40,155 nt of DNA from Magnetococcales bacterium (GTDB lineage: Bacteria; Pseudomonadota; Magnetococcia; Magnetococcales; JADFYX01): positions 1-40,155 of the forward strand of contig JADGBW010000017.1 of NCBI GenBank assembly GCA_015231305.1, in the 5' to 3' direction. Shown here in pieces: positions 1 to 9,151 of this stretch; position 1 is the stretch's first letter; every line of letters starts with the position of its first letter. The translations under genes were made by a program, and so were the position numbers. The notes under the pieces are model-generated. The model was not told where the DNA came from, made no database searches, and saw nothing but the letters and a program-made list of their open reading frames with translations.

Positions 1-1770
1 CAGCATCCAGACGATAATGTTTAGTGGTAGGCCTACTCTCATAAAGTCGCTTACTCGGTAATATCCGGCAGATAATACCATTAGGTTGGTTTGGTAGCCT
101 ATGGGGGTGGCGAAGGCAGCGTTGGCTCCGAATACTACTCCTATTAGGAACGGCATGGGGCTTACCCCTAGTTGGTTGGCAATTCCTATTGCTATTGGGG
201 CAAAGAGGATGGCTGAGGCGTTGTTTGATATTATGTTGGTGAAAAGCATTACTAAAAATATGAAAAGGGCTAGTATCCACTCAGTTGATAGCCCTATTGA
301 AACTTGAATTAAGCCTTGAGCTATAAAATCTACTGCTCCGGTTATCTCCATGGCTTTGCCTAACGCTAGTGTTGCTGTCACCATGAAGACTATTTGTGGT
401 GAAATTGCAGCGTATGCTTGACGCAAGGTTAAGCAACGGCTGGCTATCATTGAAAATGCCCCAAGCAACGAGATAACCAACATGTCTACTGTTCTTGTTG
501 CAGCTAAAAGCACAACACTTAAAAGAATTAATGTAGATGTACCAGCCTTGGCAGAGTGCTCTACTGTGTCTTTAACACCCCATAGCAGAATCATATCTTT
601 TCTATCTGCTAACATGTTTAACTGACCCGAAGTACCTTGAACCAGCAATACATCCCCTGCGCTAAGTTTAATTTTAGCTAAATTTCGCACCTTTATACGA
701 CTATGTTGCTGAATACCAATTACAGCAATGCCATAACGGTTTTGGAAACGGATTTGGGATAGTGTTCTACCAACCATTGATGTACCAGGCATTACCACCA
801 GCTCCGCCATGTTATGCTTTTTTATCTCTTCTTCAGTGGATTTATTAATAGAGGTTGGCAAAAGAGGTGACGCGGAATCCCACTCTATTTTTTTTAACTC
901 TCTAGCACTTCCTGATAAAAGCAGGATATCTCCTGCAAAAAAATGTAAATCTTTTTCCTGTGTGACAATCTTACCATCCCTTAATACCCTCTCTAAACTT
1001 ACTTTATTAAACAGCCCTACTACCTCTTCATCTATCAACTTCTTACCAACCAACAGGGTATCAGGCAACACCTCAAGTTGAACCAAAAATTTGCGATGTA
1101 ACTCTTCGGAATCAACTGGTGCAGTTTCTGGCAAAAGAGATGGTGCTATAAAAACCAGATATAACAAACCCACCACAAGCACAATGCCACCCAACATTGA
1201 GAAGGTAAACATCTCAAACTGCCCCACCCCAGCTTGATCTGCAAATGAGGAGACTAAGATATTGGTTGATGTGCCCATTAAGGTGCAGGTTCCACCCAAT
1301 ATGGAGACAAAAGAGAGCTGCATTAAAAATTTTGAGCTAGAGAGTTTTAGCTCTTGGGCAAGGGTAACCATTATGGGAATAAAGATAACAACAATAGGAG
1401 TGTTGTTTAAAAAAGCACTGGCAACAGCGACAAACACAAGAGAGACAGTTAAAGCTAAACGCCAACTTCCTAATGATAAATGGCGAATCCAAGATGCAAC
1501 GGTACTAACTGAACCAGTGATAGTGACCCCCTCACCTATCACCAATAAAGCAATTACAATTACCAAAGCCGGATGTGAAAAACCAAAGAGTAGTTCAGGC
1601 GCAGCAAGTAGGTTTGCCCCTGTTTCAGGATCAATTAATGGGTATATCTGAAAGAGAACTATTAACCACACTAACAACCCTAACGAAACTAGGGCCATAG
1701 GTATTCTCTCTTGTGCATAAAACAGCACAGCTAATAGTAGAGTACCTAGTGTTAGTGAGATGTGAAACAT
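1..1770 (-). CDS. SLC13/DASS-family anion transporter with two RCK_C (TrkA-C) domains, 3' end cut by window edge
   Basis: An open frame of 590 codons runs from an ATG at 1770 (MFHISLTLGT...) off the left edge without a stop. It is an inner-membrane secondary transporter of the SLC13/DASS type, normally taking up sulfate, dicarboxylates or similar anions with sodium. The N-terminal half has hydrophobic helices and the family-type re-entrant segment: NNTP at about residues 122-125 and MGTSTN at about 165-170. A soluble middle part holds two TrkA-C-like repeats (for example GVPD-like 'VLPDTLLVGKK' and 'VMPGTSMVGRTL'). The C-terminal half repeats the transport motif (SNNASAILFAP, then ATPIGYQTNLM) and ends in VGLPLNIIVWML, close to the usual C-terminus, so only a few residues should be missing. 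The substrate cannot be told from sequence. It is separated by about 150 bp from the next gene upstream, so it may have its own promoter. Confidence 0.9.
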   Translation of the reverse strand, partial: MFHISLTLGTLLLAVLFYAQERIPMALVSLGLLVWLIVLFQIYPLIDPETGANLLAAPELLFGFSHPALVIVIALLVIGEGVTITGSVSTVASWIRHLSLGSWRLALTVSLVFVAVASAFLNNTPIVVIFIPIMVTLAQELKLSSSKFLMQLSFVSILGGTCTLMGTSTNILVSSFADQAGVGQFEMFTFSMLGGIVLVVGLLYLVFIAPSLLPETAPVDSEELHRKFLVQLEVLPDTLLVGKKLIDEEVVGLFNKVSLERVLRDGKIVTQEKDLHFFAGDILLLSGSARELKKIEWDSASPLLPTSINKSTEEEIKKHNMAELVVMPGTSMVGRTLSQIRFQNRYGIAVIGIQQHSRIKVRNLAKIKLSAGDVLLVQGTSGQLNMLADRKDMILLWGVKDTVEHSAKAGTSTLILLSVVLLAATRTVDMLVISLLGAFSMIASRCLTLRQAYAAISPQIVFMVTATLALGKAMEITGAVDFIAQGLIQVSIGLSTEWILALFIFLVMLFTNIISNNASAILFAPIAIGIANQLGVSPMPFLIGVVFGANAAFATPIGYQTNLMVLSAGYYRVSDFMRVGLPLNIIVWML

Positions 1771-1823
1771 TAGTGTTATTGCTATCTAGTCACTTTATTG
1801 TTTTTTTTAATAAAATCTAATGT

Positions 1824-1859
1824 ATAGCAGTTATCATTGCACATACAGACAACTGCTAT
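1824..1859. terminator. Hairpin between GGDEF-like gene and transporter, possible terminator
   Basis: A 9 bp inverted repeat (ATAGCAGTT ... AACTGCTAT) encloses an 18-base loop, which itself can add two more pairs after a mismatch. It lies just past the stop of the degenerate GGDEF gene on the minus strand. The T-rich tail (ATTTTTAAG) is on the plus-strand side, where there is no incoming gene. The minus-strand tail is AT-rich but not a clean T run. It could be a weak or Rho-assisted terminator separating the two minus-strand units, or only an RNA structure in the transporter leader. Confidence 0.35.
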
Positions 1860-1922
1860 TTTTAAGATTATTGTGACTATAGATTATCCCCAATTAATAT
1901 TAACTGCAATCTTTGTGCGTTA

Positions 1923-3197
1923 TTAAAAAATAGGGTTACCATCATTTAATATTGAACGGCGCATACACTCTGAACCAGCTATCAGTATAGCCTCTTCATC
2001 CATTTCTGGCTTTGCTACTACCACACCCAAACCAAAATGAAACTCTTGAGGTATCGATTCTTGATTTACAATTGGGTCCAAGACACCATTTTTAATAGTT
2101 TGTGCCATGTTCATAGCTAAATCTTTATCGCTTTCAGGGGCAAAAACTGCCAGACCGTCACTTGCAGTGCGGAATATTTCATAAGAGCCACTATCTTGAA
2201 CCCTATTGCCAAGCCAACGCATAAGAGAAGAAAACCTCTCCCTACCCCAACTTTTTCTTATACGACCTAGATCGACAATACCGATAAAAATAACCGCAAA
2301 ACCGGAGGCCGAACCCTCTTTAATTTCTATACGAGCTTGATTAATCCTAGCCATCAAACCATAACGATTAGGCATTCCTGATACTGCATCCATTAAATCA
2401 GAATTTTGGGTCTCAAGAAGCAGGTTATCTGCTTGATGAAACAGCTCTTTTAACTGTTTGGTGGTATAATCAATAGTATCTAAATTATCCAACACCTGGG
2501 TTGTCTGCTCACCAACACCTTGTATTTCAGCACAAATTATTTGAGAAATTGACTCTAACGGTATCTCTTCATCTACCTTTTCAAGGCTTTCACTAAGTTG
2601 GTTAATAACATCACAAGGACGCTCCAAACGACTTGAAGTGCTAGCCAAGCCTTTTGTAAAGTCTAATAAATAACGGTTTCTACGGCTGTTTTCCAAAGCT
2701 TGGGCGTTTTGTTTGCGTTTTTGTGTAACAATTACCTCAGCTAAATATTTATGTATCTCATGCCAAGAAGAAGATATACCACCTTCTCTGTTTTTAGGAA
2801 CACCGCCATAACCAATAGATAACAGAGCTTTATCTAGCAAATTAAGATCAATATCCGGCTTTCCCTCAGGAAACATCATATTACCCTGTGCTATTTTTAA
2901 CCCAGCATCAATTTCTTCTAAAAACTTATCTAGGTCTTCACTATCAACTGTGCCAGATTTTCTTATTCGCATAGCATAGCGGTTAATAACCGCCTCAAGC
3001 TCACGGTCGCCATTTAATAATGGTAGTAAAACTCGCTCTATCAACAATAGGGTTCCCTCATGTAAAACATGGGTCTCTTCATAACAAACTCCACGACGTA
3101 ACACATCTTTTAACAGGCTCATAGCCCCTTCAATATTTGGGGTTTCACCGTTTAGCTTATCGCGAATACCACTAAGTGTTTGTTGAGTGTTTAACAT
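1923..3197 (-). CDS. Degenerate GGDEF-domain protein (copy B)
   Basis: The 424-residue protein has no signal peptide or membrane segment. The first ~260 residues are mostly helical and charged and match no family I recognise. The C-terminal ~160 residues have the layout of a GGDEF domain: the family-start motif is seen as SGMPNR at about 273-278 (usual form TGLPNR). At the active-site loop, where GG[D/E]EF should be (about 345-349), it reads ASDGL, so cyclase activity is not expected. It may bind nucleotide or act as a partner or sensor. The ATG at 3197 is preceded by AGGAGA, which overlaps the TAG stop of the upstream paralogue; the two genes are 9 bp apart and surely co-transcribed. Both proteins are 424 residues with the same architecture, which points to an old tandem duplication. 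Confidence 0.75.
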   Translation of the reverse strand: MLNTQQTLSGIRDKLNGETPNIEGAMSLLKDVLRRGVCYEETHVLHEGTLLLIERVLLPLLNGDRELEAVINRYAMRIRKSGTVDSEDLDKFLEEIDAGLKIAQGNMMFPEGKPDIDLNLLDKALLSIGYGGVPKNREGGISSSWHEIHKYLAEVIVTQKRKQNAQALENSRRNRYLLDFTKGLASTSSRLERPCDVINQLSESLEKVDEEIPLESISQIICAEIQGVGEQTTQVLDNLDTIDYTTKQLKELFHQADNLLLETQNSDLMDAVSGMPNRYGLMARINQARIEIKEGSASGFAVIFIGIVDLGRIRKSWGRERFSSLMRWLGNRVQDSGSYEIFRTASDGLAVFAPESDKDLAMNMAQTIKNGVLDPIVNQESIPQEFHFGLGVVVAKPEMDEEAILIAGSECMRRSILNDGNPIF

Positions 3198-3206
3198 GAT
3201 ATTCTC

Positions 3207-4481
3207 CTATGCCTCCCGCACATTTAAAGCAATTTCATTGTTATCCATATCTGCGGGTTCACCTTCTAATTCTGCTAAATTATCTGTTGCTGTCAAAATA
3301 TCCTGAGCTGTCATACCTGCTGTGAATGCTCTAGATCCAGATTTAACTGTTATAGTGCTGGTTCCATTGGATAGATTAAAATCGGTACTATTAAGCATAG
3401 CTGCAATATTGGCTGTAACATCGGCACTGCTCTTATGGGTAGCAGCCGGAAAAATCATGGCAAAGCGGTCTATACCAAGCTGGGCCAAGAAGTCTCTATC
3501 TTGAAGCTGAGTACGAATTAAAGAGGCTAAAATTTTAACAAATTGCTGCTCATCATCTTTTTTAAGATTAGCTATAATGTTTGGAAAATCTTGAATATGA
3601 ATAAGCGATATGGAAAATTGCTCCCCTAGATGCAATGCTCTCTCTAAGTGGCGATGGAGATGAGCGGTAAAAGATGAACGGTTAGGAATACCTGTTGTTG
3701 GGTCTATAAATAGTGATTTTTGCGAAAGAGCAATGGCCTCTTCAAGCTGGCTAATACTTTCTCTTAACTTATTAGCCTTTTCTCTGCCATCAGACATCTT
3801 TGCTCTTAAAGTACCAGATATTCTATGGAAACTTAAAAGCTGTTGACGTAATAAATTCTCTATTTTTTGCGAACTTTTACGGGTTCCATCAATAGGGTTA
3901 CCCATAAAATAGTTTGTAGTAGCATAATCTACCAGATGACCAGCAGGATAAGCTGCTATAAGATCTCTACCTATTAAAAGCAGCTTTTTTTGCCAAGCTC
4001 TTTCACTTGCAACTGCTTGGGCAGATAAATCTACAATTTTTTGTTCACCAACTACTGTTAATTGTTGGTTGAGAGTTTCTATACCAGGATCTGGGCTTTC
4101 TGATTGGGGAAAAATCTGTGCTATTCGACCCATAAATGATATGGGCACAGAACTATGCCCTGCTAGAGGCGAGCTACCAATAGTAAAAGCCATGAGAGAT
4201 TGCAGTACCCGACTAAACTCCTCTAAATCCAAACTCCCTTCACTCTCGATTTTTTGGATTAACCCTTCAATCTTTTTTTGGCTATTTAGATTTTTAGCAA
4301 AAAATAGTTTCAAAGAGCTGAGAAACTTAACAAGTTGCTCTTTTGCGGCTCTCTTTTCAGTAATACAAGCACCAGCCTGTAATTGGTCTTCAACAATGGT
4401 AATAATTTGCCCAAGGTTGGGTCTAGCTACCTTTAGCAGATCATATAAATCATCAAAAAAATTGATTGTATCGCTGGCCAT
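3207..4481 (-). CDS. Degenerate GGDEF-domain protein (copy A)
   Basis: I prefer the ATG at 4481 (MASDTINFFDD...), preceded by GAAGGTG at a good distance. An in-frame TTG at 4523 would add 14 residues with no visible ribosome site. With the ATG, the protein is 424 residues, the same length as the next gene, supporting that choice. The N-terminal ~250 residues are helical and charged. A short coiled-coil-like stretch (about 235-255) leads into a GGDEF-like domain starting at TGIPNR (263-268). The signature loop reads LGIDRF (335-340) instead of GGDEF, so it lacks the catalytic glycines and acidic pair. It is probably a non-catalytic member. Cytoplasmic location is likely. It is the first gene of a two-gene unit with the downstream paralogue. 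Confidence 0.75.
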   Translation of the reverse strand: MASDTINFFDDLYDLLKVARPNLGQIITIVEDQLQAGACITEKRAAKEQLVKFLSSLKLFFAKNLNSQKKIEGLIQKIESEGSLDLEEFSRVLQSLMAFTIGSSPLAGHSSVPISFMGRIAQIFPQSESPDPGIETLNQQLTVVGEQKIVDLSAQAVASERAWQKKLLLIGRDLIAAYPAGHLVDYATTNYFMGNPIDGTRKSSQKIENLLRQQLLSFHRISGTLRAKMSDGREKANKLRESISQLEEAIALSQKSLFIDPTTGIPNRSSFTAHLHRHLERALHLGEQFSISLIHIQDFPNIIANLKKDDEQQFVKILASLIRTQLQDRDFLAQLGIDRFAMIFPAATHKSSADVTANIAAMLNSTDFNLSNGTSTITVKSGSRAFTAGMTAQDILTATDNLAELEGEPADMDNNEIALNVREA

Positions 4482-4592
4482 TACACTTTCACCTTCAAAT
4501 AAATATTGTGTGAAATGTGGCAACTAAATTTAAAATAGTTACCTAATGAGTCAGCCTAACCATGATTATCTATGTTTAAAACGTTCTACTAA

Positions 4593-6092
4593 CTATTGCA
4601 CAGGTTCAGCAATTACTAGATTCGGATAGAGAGAACGGGCTGACACTGGAAACAAGAGTTGCGAAACCCGTGCCAATACGATTCCCTTTTCTTCTAAGGT
4701 AGGTAGCCACTCTTTTAGAGCAGCTAAAGTGCCTGGATATGGGTGGCCAATCCCTACTACTGGGCCGCTGTGTGCTAGGGTTTCTAGCAGGTAAAGTTGT
4801 TTTAAAATTGAGGCCTTATCTTGATTGTTATCTATAAAGACATCTCTACGAATAGTGGGAACACCTCTGGCTTTAGCGCGAGATTCTGCCACAGTATTAG
4901 TAGAGGTACGACTATCAACAAAAAACAGTTTTTCCTCGGCAAGAACTTCCATAACAACATCCATAGCTGCCGATTTTGTTGTTAAAAGCGACCCCATATG
5001 GTTGTTTATGCCTACTGCTGTTTTAAACTCTGCTAGGTTATCCAACAGAACCCGGCGAATTTTCTCCGGCCCCATGCCATCAAGTAGAGCTTTAGGGCCG
5101 GGCTTTACCCTAGGATATCCTCGTGGTTGCATTGGCTGGTGCAGTATTAGCTCTTTACCTGTTTTTTCGGCAATTGACACCACATCATGAGATGCTATAC
5201 CACCAGGAAGAACAGCCAAGGTAATGTCGGCAGGTAGCCTTGATATAGATTTAGAAACCCAACTATTGTAGCCTAAGTCGTCTATAATCAAAGCTAAACG
5301 TAACTTTGCTTTCTTACGATACGTCGGTTTTGGGGGAGCAACAAGAGGGTTAGGCTCTGGGTATTTTAGATCTTCAACAAAGTGCTCTTCGTATACTATA
5401 CTTTTATCAACTGTGTGTGGCGGGGTAACAACATCAGCAACAGCAGGTTTAGCTGCCTTAATAGCAGACTTTAATTGAGGCTTGTCCAGCTGGATTTTAG
5501 CATCTTTTAGTTGTGATACTTTAGGGCTGAGCTGTAAAGAAGCTTTTTGTACTCCATCCGCCCCAGCACTCTTATCAACAGGTTGCTTTCTGGGCTTAAA
5601 CTTGGATTTATCTAAATTCAAACCTTTCTCTGTTGAAATTGCAGATCCTGATTCCACCACAGATGAGATAGCAGAGCTAAGTGCCGAAGATATGCCTTCT
5701 GGCTTTTGGCTGCTGCCTTTAACCACAACTTTGTTAGAACCACCCAGATAGGTATTACCAGTTAAGGTTCCGTCTGTAGAGACAGTATCACCAACCGCAG
5801 AGACACTATCAGCAACGGCTTTACCACTTAAGGAAGCAACTTCTACCTTTGAGGATACAGCATCACTTGCTTGGGCATTTGTTGTTATAGAGCCACTGCT
5901 ATTATTAACGGCTTGCTCATTTACAGCAATATTAGAATTTGAGGGATCATCTCCCACATCTAAAATAGGGGATAAGCTTTTCCACCCCAAAAACACTATA
6001 ACAGCAGGCACTAACAATACGCCCAAGAAAGTGAGCGCCAGCCCCAAAATAGGTTTTTTACCTATGGGCTGTCCTTCTTTTGAATCTTCCAA
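4593..6092 (-). CDS. Divergent polysaccharide deacetylase family protein (DUF610/YibQ-type)
   Basis: A single N-terminal membrane anchor (about 14-36) is followed by a long low-complexity Ser/Ala/Val/Lys-rich linker (about 45-255). The C-terminal domain (about 263-490) carries the family motifs: IDDLG (270-274), HQPM (318-321), NNHMGS (363-368), DSRTS (393-397), RDVFIDN (416-422) and GHPYPGT (449-455). This family has the NodB deacetylase barrel fold but an altered metal site; its function is poorly known and thought to be periplasmic, linked to the cell wall. The start is TTG at 6092, with AGGGA about 10 bases upstream. It lies 12 bp after the CtpA stop and follows the EnvC-like and GpmI genes, the conserved proteobacterial order. 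The linker is unusually long, so the total of 499 residues exceeds the more common 250-400. Confidence 0.88.
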   Translation of the reverse strand: MEDSKEGQPIGKKPILGLALTFLGVLLVPAVIVFLGWKSLSPILDVGDDPSNSNIAVNEQAVNNSSGSITTNAQASDAVSSKVEVASLSGKAVADSVSAVGDTVSTDGTLTGNTYLGGSNKVVVKGSSQKPEGISSALSSAISSVVESGSAISTEKGLNLDKSKFKPRKQPVDKSAGADGVQKASLQLSPKVSQLKDAKIQLDKPQLKSAIKAAKPAVADVVTPPHTVDKSIVYEEHFVEDLKYPEPNPLVAPPKPTYRKKAKLRLALIIDDLGYNSWVSKSISRLPADITLAVLPGGIASHDVVSIAEKTGKELILHQPMQPRGYPRVKPGPKALLDGMGPEKIRRVLLDNLAEFKTAVGINNHMGSLLTTKSAAMDVVMEVLAEEKLFFVDSRTSTNTVAESRAKARGVPTIRRDVFIDNNQDKASILKQLYLLETLAHSGPVVGIGHPYPGTLAALKEWLPTLEEKGIVLARVSQLLFPVSARSLYPNLVIAEPVQ

Positions 6093-6104
6093 TTTTCATT
6101 TTCC

Positions 6105-7553
6105 CTAACGTCGAGCAATCCAACCTGTTTTGGCTGATAACTGACCTTGAAGTACCTGTAACCCCCGTAATAAGTCTAAAGCACGACTTAGTTGATAGTC
6201 TTCTTTACTGTGCCCGGTTACCCGATCTCTCTCCGCTAGTTTCTCTTCTATTGTTTTTTCACTATTGTCTTTGTCTGACCCTTTGGAGGTATCAGAAGAT
6301 TTACCAGTTTTAGACTTTTTAACCTTGGGTTTTTTGCCTGTGTTCTTTTTTGATGACCCAGACTCTTCATCGTTGGCATTTTCTAAATGGCCTTTTAAAT
6401 CAGCCTCTGTTTTTGTTCGTCCAGCCCGTTTTTTGCCAGTCAGCTCTAGATCTTCAACCAAAATGTCAGGCTCAATACCTTTAGCCTGAATAGAACGACC
6501 ACTTGGTGTGTAGTATTGTGCTGTAGTTAACCTAAGGCCAGAACCATCGTTAAGTGGAATAATGGTCTGCACAGACCCTTTACCAAAGGAGCGTGTACCC
6601 ATTACTACTGCTCTATGATGATCTTGTAGAGCACCAGAAACAATCTCTGAAGCCGAAGCAGAACCAGTGTTGATTAAAACAACCATAGGAGCACCATTAA
6701 CAAGGTCTCCACTATGGGCCTCAAATGACATATCCTTGCCTGCAATTCTACCTTTGGTATAAACAATTAGACCTTTTTCCAAAAAGGCATCTGCTACCTG
6801 CACAGCTTGATCTAATAGTCCACCAGGATCATTACGCAGATCTAATACTAAACCTTTAATACCACCTTTACCTGCTTGTTTGTTGAGCTCATTAATGGCT
6901 TTATCTAGTAGAGGATAGCTCTGCTCGTTGAACTGAATAATTCTTACATAACCAATATTGTTTTTCTCTAACCGCCATCTAACACTACGAATTTTAATAA
7001 TAGCACGTGTAATGGTAAATTCTAGAGGTTCCAGCTCTCCTTTACGGAAGATTGTCAGGGTGATATCAGTCCCCGGCTTACCACGCATCAACTTAACAGC
7101 TTCCATTAGGTTCATATCATTGGCTTCGGTATCATCAATCTTGATGATTAAATCTCCAGCCTTAATACCAACCCGATCTGCTGGGGTATCTTCAATTGGT
7201 GAGACTATGCGAATACCACGATCACCACGAGAAATTTCTATACCAAGACCACCAAACTCTCCTTTGGTGTCAACCTGCATCTCTTTAAAACTCTCAGGCG
7301 TTAAAAAAGAAGAGTGAGGGTCCAAGGCTTTCAACATGCCGTGAATCGCACCATAGAGGATCTCTTTTTCATCGACCTCTTTGACATAATTCTGTTGGAT
7401 AAGTGAATATACTTCTGAAAAAACCCGTAGCTTTTCATAAGTAACTTTACTCACTGCCTGCACATTCCGGCTAGAAACGTTTAAGCCAACAATTACACCA
7501 AACACGATTAAAAAAAAGAAAAAGGGACGTTTGCCCCACAAAAGACCTTTCAT
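6105..7553 (-). CDS. ctpA: C-terminal processing peptidase, S41 family (CtpA)
   Basis: A periplasmic serine protease that trims or degrades envelope proteins from their C-termini. I chose the ATG at 7553 (MKGLLWGKRP...), with GGGAG seven bases upstream, over an in-frame GTG at 7571. An N-terminal signal anchor (about 9-25) is followed by a PDZ domain (about 100-185, with GGLGIEI at 101-107). The S41 protease core contains the catalytic Ser in SASASEI (Ser300) and Lys in FGKGSVQ (Lys325), with the spacing of 25 seen in E. coli Tsp. The C-terminal tail (about 375-450) is highly charged and Lys/Ser-rich. In this order EnvC-like and CtpA proteins are commonly neighbours, consistent with control of murein hydrolases. 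The length of 482 is usual for CtpA. Confidence 0.93.
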   Translation of the reverse strand: MKGLLWGKRPFFFFLIVFGVIVGLNVSSRNVQAVSKVTYEKLRVFSEVYSLIQQNYVKEVDEKEILYGAIHGMLKALDPHSSFLTPESFKEMQVDTKGEFGGLGIEISRGDRGIRIVSPIEDTPADRVGIKAGDLIIKIDDTEANDMNLMEAVKLMRGKPGTDITLTIFRKGELEPLEFTITRAIIKIRSVRWRLEKNNIGYVRIIQFNEQSYPLLDKAINELNKQAGKGGIKGLVLDLRNDPGGLLDQAVQVADAFLEKGLIVYTKGRIAGKDMSFEAHSGDLVNGAPMVVLINTGSASASEIVSGALQDHHRAVVMGTRSFGKGSVQTIIPLNDGSGLRLTTAQYYTPSGRSIQAKGIEPDILVEDLELTGKKRAGRTKTEADLKGHLENANDEESGSSKKNTGKKPKVKKSKTGKSSDTSKGSDKDNSEKTIEEKLAERDRVTGHSKEDYQLSRALDLLRGLQVLQGQLSAKTGWIARR

Positions 7554-7822
7554 TGGATCTCCCACTAGCACATTAAAAACCTGAATTTACAACTTTTAAA
7601 CAAGAACCCTATGTTATAAGGCCATGAACATACATTTATCAACATATTAGGACACCAATATTTAATAAATGCCTATCAAATTTTGGGTTTTCGTATACAT
7701 TAAGCAGTACAAACAGAACTATAAATGGCTGTTATACAACTATATTTACCGTTTAAAAACTAGGCAATAACAAGAAAAATATAAGAAAAAATAAAATTGT
7801 CTATTTAATATTTATTGCTCTT

Positions 7823-9136
7823 TTACATTTTAGCAAGCCAACGATTTGGGTTTACTGCCTTCCCTCGCTCTCTAATTTCAAAATAGAGACCCGGAACTCC
7901 TTCCAATGAACCAGTATCACCTGTATGAGCTATAACCTGACTAGCTTCAACATGATCTCCTGGTACAACCAACAACCGAGAGTTATGACCATATAGAGAA
8001 TATATGTTATCTCCATGGTTTAAAATTATAAGCAGCCCGTAACCCCGAAACCAATCAGCATAGACAACTTGCGCGTTGTGAATAGCCTTAACTGGGGAGT
8101 TTTTTGCAATCTGAAAAAACAGCCCAGGCTTTCGTGAAAACCCTTGTGCCCATACTGGTAGAGGTAGCTGTCCTTTTATTCTGGTAATTTTTTTATTGCT
8201 AACCCGCTTTGTTTCCCTGAGCTTACGACGTGGTTTGGCTGCTGTTTCAGCATAGTTGCTAGCTTGGTTTTGGGTATAAATTTGTTTTGGGACAGTGCTT
8301 GGTGTTGGAACACTACTATTGTGCTGTTCAGCCTCTTCTTTTTCTTCATCTATAATTATATCAGGTTTTGTAATATTTGCTGATAATGCGTTAGATAACC
8401 TCTCCATAAAAGAGGATAAAGAAGATCTGCTCCGGCTTAACTCATCAATTTTTTTCTGGTGGTATTTAGCCTCTTGTTGCAATGTCTGCAACATCTCTCC
8501 ACGTTTTATACGGTTTTTAAGCGCTATCTCTCTCTCTGCGCTTAGTTTTTCAGATAAATCACTTACCTTTGCAACAAGGTTTTTGTGTTGTTCAACCGAT
8601 CTGTTTAACTCTTCAACTGATTGATTAAAGGCTTTAAACTTAGCATTACGAGACTTTATCAACCGTCCGTAATATAAAACACTCTGTCGTACGCGTGATG
8701 AGTTATCCTGAGAGAAGGCCACTTTTACCACGCCCTGCCCTCCCAAACCATACATCAAGCGCAAATGGGCCTTTAACTGCCTTTGCATTTCTGCCACTCG
8801 ATAACGACCAATTTCAATTTGCTCTTCGAGTAGTGGCAGATCTCCTTGGGCTTTTTGTTGCTGTTTTGCTAAAAATACCAGTTGGGTTTCAGTTTTAGCC
8901 AAAGATCTATCAATTTTATCCAGATCAGCCAACAGACCTTTTTTTTCTACCTCTTTAAGACCTAGAGCTTTTTTCTCCTCCACCAACTGCTTAATAACAC
9001 GGTTTAATTGCAGGCGACTGCGTTGCACATCATACTCACCTTCATCTGCCAAAACAGGCCATGGAAAAAGTACAGCCATGTTAAACAACAATATGGCTCC
9101 TATAAACATGGCTATTTTTTTATAATAAAGTTGCAA
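7823..9136 (-). CDS. envC: EnvC-like murein hydrolase activator (degenerate LytM/M23 domain)
   Basis: A periplasmic factor expected to activate amidases during septal wall splitting. The signal peptide is about 1-30 (YYKK, a hydrophobic core, then a likely cut after PVLA). A long coiled coil follows (about 35-250), then a basic linker, then a C-terminal LytM domain (about 340-437). The domain keeps YGH but the first zinc motif is absent (GLFFQIAKN where HxxxD should be) and the HxH motif reads LYFEIR, so it cannot bind catalytic zinc, as in EnvC. The start is TTG at 9136, 15 bp after the GpmI stop; an internal ATG at 9109 would remove the positively charged part of the signal peptide, so I kept the TTG. 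The 269 bp between this gene and CtpA is AT-rich with no clear signal. Confidence 0.88.
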   Translation of the reverse strand: MQLYYKKIAMFIGAILLFNMAVLFPWPVLADEGEYDVQRSRLQLNRVIKQLVEEKKALGLKEVEKKGLLADLDKIDRSLAKTETQLVFLAKQQQKAQGDLPLLEEQIEIGRYRVAEMQRQLKAHLRLMYGLGGQGVVKVAFSQDNSSRVRQSVLYYGRLIKSRNAKFKAFNQSVEELNRSVEQHKNLVAKVSDLSEKLSAEREIALKNRIKRGEMLQTLQQEAKYHQKKIDELSRSRSSLSSFMERLSNALSANITKPDIIIDEEKEEAEQHNSSVPTPSTVPKQIYTQNQASNYAETAAKPRRKLRETKRVSNKKITRIKGQLPLPVWAQGFSRKPGLFFQIAKNSPVKAIHNAQVVYADWFRGYGLLIILNHGDNIYSLYGHNSRLLVVPGDHVEASQVIAHTGDTGSLEGVPGLYFEIRERGKAVNPNRWLAKM

Positions 9137-9151
9137 TATTTTAGTACTCGT

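Noticed and set aside
101-1651. Several plus-strand open frames at the left edge
   Set aside because: They are antisense to a clear SLC13 transporter frame that is open from 1770 to the edge and carries family motifs.
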